NCBI GenBank assembly: GCA_018609185.1
Contig: JAHCSD010000057.1
Location: 1-5,055 of the forward strand
From: Patescibacteria group bacterium
GTDB lineage: Bacteria; Patescibacteriota; Minisyncoccia; JAHCSD01
Length of the DNA stretch: 5,055 nucleotides
Direction: 5' to 3'
The translations under genes and the position numbers were made by a program. Under the pieces are notes generated by a model that had not been told where the DNA came from, did no database searches, and worked only from the letters and a program-made list of their open reading frames with translations. The number at the start of each line of letters is the position of its first letter. Within the stretch, counting starts at the first letter, position 1. This document shows positions 1 through 5,055 of this stretch, one piece after another.

Positions 1-1497
1 ATAATACAAAAACTTAAAGAACAGATTTCTGCGGTTGAGCCCACGGCGGAAGTTTCGCATGTGGGCGAAGTTATTAAAGTTGCGGATGGCGTGTGTGAGA
101 TTTCCGGGCTTTCGGAAGTCATGGCCTCGGAAATGTTGGATTTTGGGAATGGGATTTATGGTCTTGCGTTAAACCTTGAAGAAGACAAGGTGGGTGCGGT
201 AATCTTGGGAGATTTTGAAAAGATTAAAGAGGGAGATACGGTGAAATCAACCGGCAAAGTGCTTTCTGTTCCCACCGGGGAAGCTTTATTGGGAAGAGTA
301 GTGAATGCGCTGGGTGAGCCGATTGACGGTAAGGGACCGATTCAAACCGAGACATTTTATCCGGTAGAGAAGATTGCCCCCGGCGTTATCGAACGAGAAC
401 CGGTTTCAAGCCCCCTTCATACCGGTATCAAAGCAATTGACTCTATGATTCCTATCGGGCGGGGCCAGCGAGAACTTCTCATCAGCGACAGACAAATAGG
501 GAAAACCGCACTTGTGATTGACACAATTATCAACCAAAAACAAGACTCTTCTTTTGAAACCCCCGTGTGCATTTATGTTGCGATAGGGCAAAAAGAGTCG
601 AAGGTGGCAAAAATTGTCGCAAAGCTTGAAGAGGTCGGTGCGTTGTCTTACACTATCGTAGTTTCTGCGTCTGCCTCTGCCTCGGCCCCTCTCTGGTACA
701 TTGCGCCATATGCGGGCTGCGCGATGGGGGAGTATTTCATGGATCAAGGGAAAGACGCACTCGTTATCTATGACGATCTTTCCAAACACGCATGGGCGTA
801 TCGCCAGATGTCGCTTCTCTTGCGCCGACCTCCGGGAAGAGAAGCGTACCCCGGGGATGTGTTTTATCTTCATTCAAAGCTTCTTGAGCGAGCTTCGAAG
901 TTGAGCCAAGAAAAAGGAGGAGGATCGCTTACCGCGCTTCCCATTATTGAGACGCAGGCGGGCGACGTTACCGCATACATTCCCACAAACGTTATCTCCA
1001 TTACGGATGGGCAGATATATCTCGAACCCGAACTTTTTTATCAAGGGATGCGACCCGCAGTTAGTGTTGGCCTTTCGGTTTCGCGTGTGGGTTCCTCGGC
1101 TCAAACCAAGGCAATGAAAAAAGTTGCGGGGAGATTGAAGCTGGATCTTGCGCAATACCGAGAGCTTGCGGCATTCGTGCAGTTTGGCTCCGAACTGGAT
1201 GAGGCAACCCAAAAACGGATTGAGCGAGGGAAGCGCATGACCGAACTATTAAAACAAGACGTATATCAGCCCATGCCGTTTGAAAAACAAGTGAGTATAT
1301 TGTATGCCGGTGTAAACGGATATTTAGACGATATAGACGTCGAAAAAGTGCAGGAGTTTGAGAAGAGACTTTTGGAATACCTTGACGCCAGACACGCAAA
1401 ACTTCTTACGGGTATTCGGGAGGGGAAGGAATTGACCGAAGAATTAGAAAGTGAATTAAAAAAAGCGATCGAAGAATTTAAAAATATTTTTTCGTAA
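1..1497 (+). CDS. atpA: F1 ATP synthase subunit alpha, 5'-truncated by window edge
   Basis: Alpha subunit of the F1 head of the membrane ATP synthase; it alternates with beta in the hexamer and holds the non-catalytic nucleotide sites. The frame is open from base 1 to TAA at 1495-1497 (498 codons). The residues before the GTG at 61 ([18 protein letters not shown] and onward) align with the normal alpha N-terminus, so the true start lies a few codons to the left and GTG 61 is internal. Counting from the first codon in the window, the P-loop region is residues 161-169 (ISDRQIGKT). The family norm is GDRQTGKT, so the first Gly is Ser and the first Thr is Ile. Also visible are [40 protein letters not shown], and SVSRVG with the conserved Arg at 362. 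A Ser-Ala run occupies residues 222-229. The loop before SLTALP is shorter than in E. coli. atpG follows after 5 bases. Identity is certain. Confidence 0.98.
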   Translation: MIQKLKEQISAVEPTAEVSHVGEVIKVADGVCEISGLSEVMASEMLDFGNGIYGLALNLEEDKVGAVILGDFEKIKEGDTVKSTGKVLSVPTGEALLGRVVNALGEPIDGKGPIQTETFYPVEKIAPGVIEREPVSSPLHTGIKAIDSMIPIGRGQRELLISDRQIGKTALVIDTIINQKQDSSFETPVCIYVAIGQKESKVAKIVAKLEEVGALSYTIVVSASASASAPLWYIAPYAGCAMGEYFMDQGKDALVIYDDLSKHAWAYRQMSLLLRRPPGREAYPGDVFYLHSKLLERASKLSQEKGGGSLTALPIIETQAGDVTAYIPTNVISITDGQIYLEPELFYQGMRPAVSVGLSVSRVGSSAQTKAMKKVAGRLKLDLAQYRELAAFVQFGSELDEATQKRIERGKRMTELLKQDVYQPMPFEKQVSILYAGVNGYLDDIDVEKVQEFEKRLLEYLDARHAKLLTGIREGKELTEELESELKKAIEEFKNIFS

Positions 1498-1502
1498 TCA
1501 TT

Positions 1503-2450
1503 ATGGCAACGCTACGTGATATTAAGAGACGCATTCGATCCACGGGCAATATGCAGCAGATCACGCGTGCGATGGAGGCGGTTTCGGCAAGTAAAATGAG
1601 GAAAAGTCAGATGGTGGCACTTGGCGCACGGCCGTATTCGATAAAAGCGCTTGAGATGCTTGGAAATTTAGGTGAAACGACAGAAGGCCATTGGTTATTC
1701 AAGGCCCCGGAATCTAATAAAACAGGGATTCTTGTTGTGACTTCCGATAAGGGGCTTTGCGGGGGATATAATTCAGCAGTGTTAAAAAGGGCAGAGAAGT
1801 TAACTCATGAATTAGCTCAGGAGTTAACTCCTGAGCTAATAGTAATAGGGAAAAAAGCAATAAACTTTTTCAAAAGAAGAGAGTATGAGGTAAGCGCTGA
1901 ATTTACTGACTTTGGAGATTATGTTGAAGTAGAACAAACAAGCCCGGTTACCCGTCTCATAACAGATAGATATAAAAAGAAAAGATACCGAGAAGTCTGG
2001 GTGGTATATACGAACTTCATCTCGACCTTAAAACAGGAAGCCGTAGTAAGAAAAATTCTTCCCATTGATCTCAATTTTATAAAAGAAATAATCGAGGGAA
2101 TTGTTCCCGAGTATGGCAAGTTTTCAGAGTCGGGGACTGTCCCCGCCCAGCGGGGACAGTCCCCGCTGGGTACGGGCGAATTTAGGTATGAGTATGTATT
2201 GGAACCTACACCAAGAGAAATTTTTAAAACTTTATTGCCTTCGTTGTTTGAGGTCGCAATTCACCACATCATTCTTGAGTCAAACGCCTCTGAACATTCC
2301 GCGCGGATGGTAGCAATGCGTAGTGCCTCAGAAAACGCCTCAGAAATCTTGGATGAGTTAACCCTTTCCTACAACAAAGCCCGTCAAGCCGGGATTACAA
2401 AAGAATTGTTGGAGGTGGTTGGGGGGAAAGAGGCGTTGGAGGGAACTTGA
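1503..2450 (+). CDS. atpG: F1 ATP synthase subunit gamma
   Basis: Gamma is the central rotor shaft of F1, coupling proton flow to catalysis. The 315-residue product shows the N-terminal helix (residues 1-36, with ITRAMEAVSASKMRKSQ), the SDKGLCGGYN motif of the Rossmann-like domain near residue 80, and the C-terminal helix (SARMVAMRSASENA and YNKARQAGITKELLEVV). E. coli gamma has about 287 residues. The extra length lies mainly around residues 190-227, before RYEYVLEP, and includes a stretch encoded by a compound palindrome (2131-2170). A second, perfect 30-bp palindrome encodes part of residues 103-113. The last codons and the TGA lie in the left arm of a long inverted repeat, though the C-terminus is of normal length. 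ATG 1503 is 5 bases after atpA with no visible Shine-Dalgarno, so translational coupling to atpA is likely. Both conserved ends are intact, so I expect a functional protein. Confidence 0.97.
   Translation: MATLRDIKRRIRSTGNMQQITRAMEAVSASKMRKSQMVALGARPYSIKALEMLGNLGETTEGHWLFKAPESNKTGILVVTSDKGLCGGYNSAVLKRAEKLTHELAQELTPELIVIGKKAINFFKRREYEVSAEFTDFGDYVEVEQTSPVTRLITDRYKKKRYREVWVVYTNFISTLKQEAVVRKILPIDLNFIKEIIEGIVPEYGKFSESGTVPAQRGQSPLGTGEFRYEYVLEPTPREIFKTLLPSLFEVAIHHIILESNASEHSARMVAMRSASENASEILDELTLSYNKARQAGITKELLEVVGGKEALEGT
1811..1840. repeat. Perfect 30-bp palindrome inside atpG
   Basis: Bases 1811-1840 equal their own reverse complement over all 30 positions; the centre is GTTAAC between 1825 and 1826, and the symmetry stops at 1810/1841. 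It reads in frame as part of HELAQELTPELIVIG, just after the GLCGG motif region. The 9-mer AGTTAACTC occurs at 1798-1806 and again at 1822-1830. Compared with E. coli gamma the protein is not clearly longer here, so this may be a replacement or a locally arisen palindrome rather than a clean insertion. As RNA it could form a hairpin of about 13 bp. Confidence 0.9.
2131..2170. repeat. Compound REP-like palindrome inside atpG
   Basis: Three overlapping symmetries occupy 40 bases. Arms 2131-2146 and 2150-2165 are perfect 16-bp reverse complements around the 3-base loop CCA. The left arm contains the odd palindrome GGGGACTGTCCCC (2132-2144). Bases 2146-2170 form another odd palindrome with 12-bp arms around A2158. 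The foldings are mutually exclusive. The segment is translated as roughly gamma residues 210-223 (SGTVPAQRGQSPLG), a Gly/Pro/Gln/Ser-rich stretch absent from E. coli gamma and lying just before the conserved RYEYVLEP. Its G/C richness contrasts with the flanks. The form resembles repetitive extragenic palindromes, but here it is intragenic and in frame. No clear target duplication is visible. Confidence 0.88.
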
Positions 2451-2556
2451 GAATAGAACAAGGTGTTCATTGTTCCCGCCTTTATTTATATAGTTTTTTG
2501 ATTGTGCCCCGTAGCCATCCCGAGGAAAATGAACACCTTGTTCTATTCTCAAGTTC
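2443..2556. repeat. 114-bp element with 29-bp perfect terminal inverted repeats
   Basis: Arm 2443-2471 is the exact reverse complement of arm 2528-2556, 29 bp with no mismatch, around a 56-base centre (2472-2527). The left arm contains the final codons and TGA of atpG. The centre is AT-rich (TTTATTTATATAG) then GC-richer (GTGCCCCGTAGCC) and I see no gene in it. The layout suits a miniature inverted-repeat element or a long stem-loop at the atpG mRNA end. I see no convincing flanking target duplication and no T-tract after the right arm, so it is not a classic intrinsic terminator. Confidence 0.88.
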
Positions 2557-2630
2557 TAGGGGGGAGAGGGAGGCGGAGACGCTTTTTGAAACCAATACCA
2601 GAATTATCCTGTAAGATTGGGAGAGAGAAT

Positions 2631-2662
2631 AAAAAAAGCCGGCTAGTTCTGAACCAGCCGGC
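2631..2662 (-). terminator. Rho-independent terminator of the minus-strand small gene
   Basis: Read on the minus strand, GCCGGCTGGTT, loop CAG, AACTAGCCGGC forms an 11-bp stem (one G-U pair) spanning 2662-2638. It is followed directly by seven T residues (complement of A 2631-2637). It lies 14 bases past the stop of the 2677-2874 gene, so it ends that transcript before it reaches atpG. On the plus strand the same stem has no T-run after it. Confidence 0.93.
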
Positions 2663-2676
2663 ATGCCTCTCGATAT

Positions 2677-2874
2677 TCAATTGTTAACTGACGTCGGCCA
2701 GGGCTCGCGACCGAGGCGAACGCGTTCCCTCTTGGCCCCAATGTTCACGCCGAGGCGCTTGTCGAGAACTGCGAATTGCTGTTTGGGCGTACGCGCTTCG
2801 CGTGCTTCCTCACGCAGATCAGCTGTCTCGTTCCGCTTTTCCTGACGTCCCTTGAAGTTCTTTCGTCCGGCCAT
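2677..2874 (-). CDS. Small basic protein of unknown function (65 aa), antisense within the atp operon
   Basis: I do not recognise a named family. The 65-residue product is very rich in Arg, Lys and Glu, with a basic N-terminus (MAGRKNFKGRQEKR), a charged probably helical segment (ETADLREEAREAR) and a C-terminal part containing TPKQQFAVLDKRLG and GAKRERVRLGRE. There is no signal peptide, membrane segment or Cys/His metal site, so a cytosolic and possibly nucleic-acid-associated protein is plausible but unproven. That it is a real gene is well supported: AAAGGAGG (2881-2888) sits 6 bases before its ATG, a consensus sigma-70 promoter lies upstream, and a strong intrinsic terminator follows the TGA. 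Its GC is about 59% by hand count, above the atp genes, which may point to a separate origin. It splits atpG from atpD and is transcribed against them. Confidence 0.88.
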   Translation of the reverse strand: MAGRKNFKGRQEKRNETADLREEAREARTPKQQFAVLDKRLGVNIGAKRERVRLGREPWPTSVNN

Positions 2875-2880
2875 TTAAGG

Positions 2881-2888
2881 CCTCCTTT
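2881..2888 (-). promoter_or_regulatory. Strong Shine-Dalgarno of the minus-strand small gene
   Basis: Minus-strand AAAGGAGG, with 6 bases (CCTTAA) before the ATG at 2874-2872. It fixes this start codon and is a main argument that the 65-residue frame is translated. Confidence 0.9.
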
Positions 2889-2893
2889 CACTT

Positions 2894-2909
2894 GCCGTTT
2901 AAAAACGGC
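2894..2909 (-). other. Small hairpin in the 5' leader of the minus-strand gene
   Basis: GCCGTTT (2894-2900) and AAACGGC (2903-2909) are complementary, giving a 6-7 bp stem with a very short loop. It falls inside the predicted leader of about 53 nt, 5 bases from the Shine-Dalgarno sequence. It could stabilise the 5' end or limit ribosome access; no ligand-binding architecture is visible. Confidence 0.55.
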
Positions 2910-2933
2910 ATCCAGGAAAAATCCGATACTTAC

Positions 2934-4580
<1,647 letters not shown>

Positions 4581-4581
<1 letters not shown>

Positions 4582-4587
4582 GGAGGT
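4581..4587 (+). promoter_or_regulatory. Strong Shine-Dalgarno of the carbonic-anhydrase-like gene
   Basis: AGGAGGT begins on the last base of the atpC stop codon and is separated by 6 bases (AATTCC) from ATG 4594. It fixes the start of the downstream gene and contrasts with the atp genes in this window, which lack such a site. Confidence 0.92.
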
Positions 4588-4593
4588 AATTCC

Positions 4594-5055
4594 ATGACTA
4601 GTGAAGTACACACATGTGAGGCGCTCGTACTTTCTTGTATAGATTTTCGGTTTCACGAGGGGTTTTTAGATAAGGTGAGGACCGAATTGGGAATTGCGAG
4701 TTTTGATATTGTTGCATTGGCTGGTGGCGCGAAAAATATTGTAAGTCCCGAGAGTCAGGCGTTCGTCGATGTAGTACTCCGAAACCTAGAGATTTCAGCA
4801 AAGCTTCACGGGATAAAGAAAATAATTCTGACTAATCATATGGACTGCGGCGCGTATGGCGGAAGCAAAAGTTTTGCTTCGCCGGAAGAAGAGACAAATT
4901 TCCACAAGAGCGAATTGTCTCGAGCGCGAGCTATTGTCCAGAAACAATTCCCGAAGCTTGACCCCGTTAAAAGTAAGTCGCCCCGGGCGACTGCCGCGCC
5001 GTTGGCGCGGACTTCTAACGGGGTTGACGTCGAGACATATATAGTGTATAAAGAG
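4594..5055 (+). CDS. Beta-carbonic-anhydrase-like protein, 3'-truncated by window edge
   Basis: The first 154 codons are present and the frame is still open at base 5055. The family interconverts CO2 and bicarbonate at a zinc site. The beta-class signatures are visible: SCIDFRF, with Cys15, Asp17 and Arg19 (the CxDxR motif), and NHMDCGAYGG, with His82 and Cys85 (the HxxC motif). All three protein zinc ligands and the Asp-Arg pair are therefore present. The segment between them (ASFDIVALAGGAKNIV) matches the usual strand and Gly-rich turn. The protein starts directly at the core, without the N-terminal extension of longer enzymes; it may be a divergent CA-like protein with another substrate. 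Residues about 124-145 (PVKSKSPRATAAPLARTSNGVD) come from a palindromic segment that appears inserted in frame. It lies 12 bases after atpC and is probably in the same transcript. Confidence 0.88.
   Translation, partial: MTSEVHTCEALVLSCIDFRFHEGFLDKVRTELGIASFDIVALAGGAKNIVSPESQAFVDVVLRNLEISAKLHGIKKIILTNHMDCGAYGGSKSFASPEEETNFHKSELSRARAIVQKQFPKLDPVKSKSPRATAAPLARTSNGVDVETYIVYKE
4961..5024. repeat. Three-way palindromic element inside the carbonic-anhydrase-like gene
   Basis: An outer stem pairs 4961-4974 with 5011-5024 (13 of 14 bp). It encloses two adjacent hairpins: 4976-4992 (8-bp arms AGTCGCCC/GGGCGACT around C4984) and 4994-5010 (CCGCGCC/GGCGCGG, loop GTT). Nearly every base is used, giving a compact three-way junction. 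TTGAC flanks it at 4958-4962 and 5024-5028, resembling a 5-bp target duplication. Deleting 4963-5028 removes 66 bases (22 codons) and restores the continuous reading KLDVETYIVYKE. This looks like an insertion element tolerated in frame. Confidence 0.85.

Noticed and set aside
61..63. GTG as the start codon of atpA
   Set aside because: The frame is open to base 1 and the upstream residues match the alpha N-terminal helix, so this Val codon is internal.
406..1399. Minus-strand open frames across atpA (406-873, 874-1212, 1061-1399)
   Set aside because: They lie opposite strongly conserved alpha coding sequence, have no ribosome binding sites or recognisable domains, and overlap each other.
2101..2313. 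Plus-strand frame starting at 2101 inside atpG
   Set aside because: It is an out-of-frame reading of the conserved gamma C-terminal half through the palindrome, with no supporting signals.
2448..2450. UGA recoded as glycine, as in Gracilibacteria/SR1
   Set aside because: No gene in the window contains an in-frame TGA, and read-through of this one would add only two residues before TAG. Standard code is simpler, though not strictly proven.
2443..2556. Long inverted repeat as an intrinsic terminator
   Set aside because: The loop is 56 bases and the right arm is followed by a G-rich stretch, not T residues.
2638..2662. Terminator for atpA-atpG on the plus strand
   Set aside because: The stem is followed on the plus strand by ATGCCTCTCG, with no T-run; the T-run exists only on the minus strand.
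2358..2664. Minus-strand frames 2358-2552 and 2482-2664 over the inverted repeat
   Set aside because: They cross the repeat, the atpG end and the minus-strand terminator; no Shine-Dalgarno or promoter fits them.
4961..5024. tRNA-like or other structured RNA gene from the branched fold
   Set aside because: There is no anticodon arm, T-loop or acceptor end. The segment stays in the coding frame and has two tight hairpins with minimal loops.
4594..5055. Broken carbonic-anhydrase-like pseudogene
   Set aside because: The missing 3' end is due to the window edge; the frame is intact through the inserted element and all visible metal-site residues are present.

Overview
The window is bacterial DNA carrying the 3' half of an F-type ATP synthase operon. 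The gene order is atpA (alpha, left end missing), atpG (gamma), atpD (beta), atpC (epsilon), then a beta-carbonic-anhydrase-like gene that runs off the right edge. The code reads as standard: TAA and TGA both stop genes and no gene has an internal TGA. Base composition is moderate, about 45-50% GC in the stretches I sampled by hand. Minimal-length subunits, absent Shine-Dalgarno sequences on the atp genes and an epsilon without its C-terminal domain would suit a Patescibacteria/CPR-type bacterium. That placement is an inference of modest confidence; no marker here proves it.

Layout. 1-1497 atpA, open at the left edge. 1503-2450 atpG, longer than usual and carrying two palindromic segments. 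2443-2556 a long inverted repeat that supplies the last atpG codons. 2631-2662 an intrinsic terminator on the minus strand. 2677-2874 a 65-codon minus-strand gene for a small basic protein of unknown function. 2934-2962 its promoter, with consensus sigma-70 boxes and 17-bp spacing, ending one base before the atpD start codon. 2964-4337 atpD. 4330-4581 atpC, overlapping atpD by 8 bases. 4594-5055 the carbonic-anhydrase-like gene, with a 66-bp palindromic segment that looks inserted in frame.

How it works together. Alpha and beta form the F1 hexamer, gamma is the rotating shaft and epsilon its foot. Beta keeps all catalytic motifs. Alpha has an altered P-loop at the non-catalytic site. The carbonic-anhydrase-like gene lies 12 bases after atpC behind a strong ribosome binding site and is probably co-transcribed with it.

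The unusual content is of two kinds. First, a self-contained antisense cassette (promoter, leader, gene, terminator) splits the normally continuous atpG-atpD junction. Second, four separate palindromic elements lie in or across coding sequence. At least one has the signs of an in-frame insertion: a 5-bp flanking repeat, a length divisible by three, and a continuous protein when removed. This resembles the in-frame palindromic elements known from Rickettsia and is the best candidate here for something undescribed.
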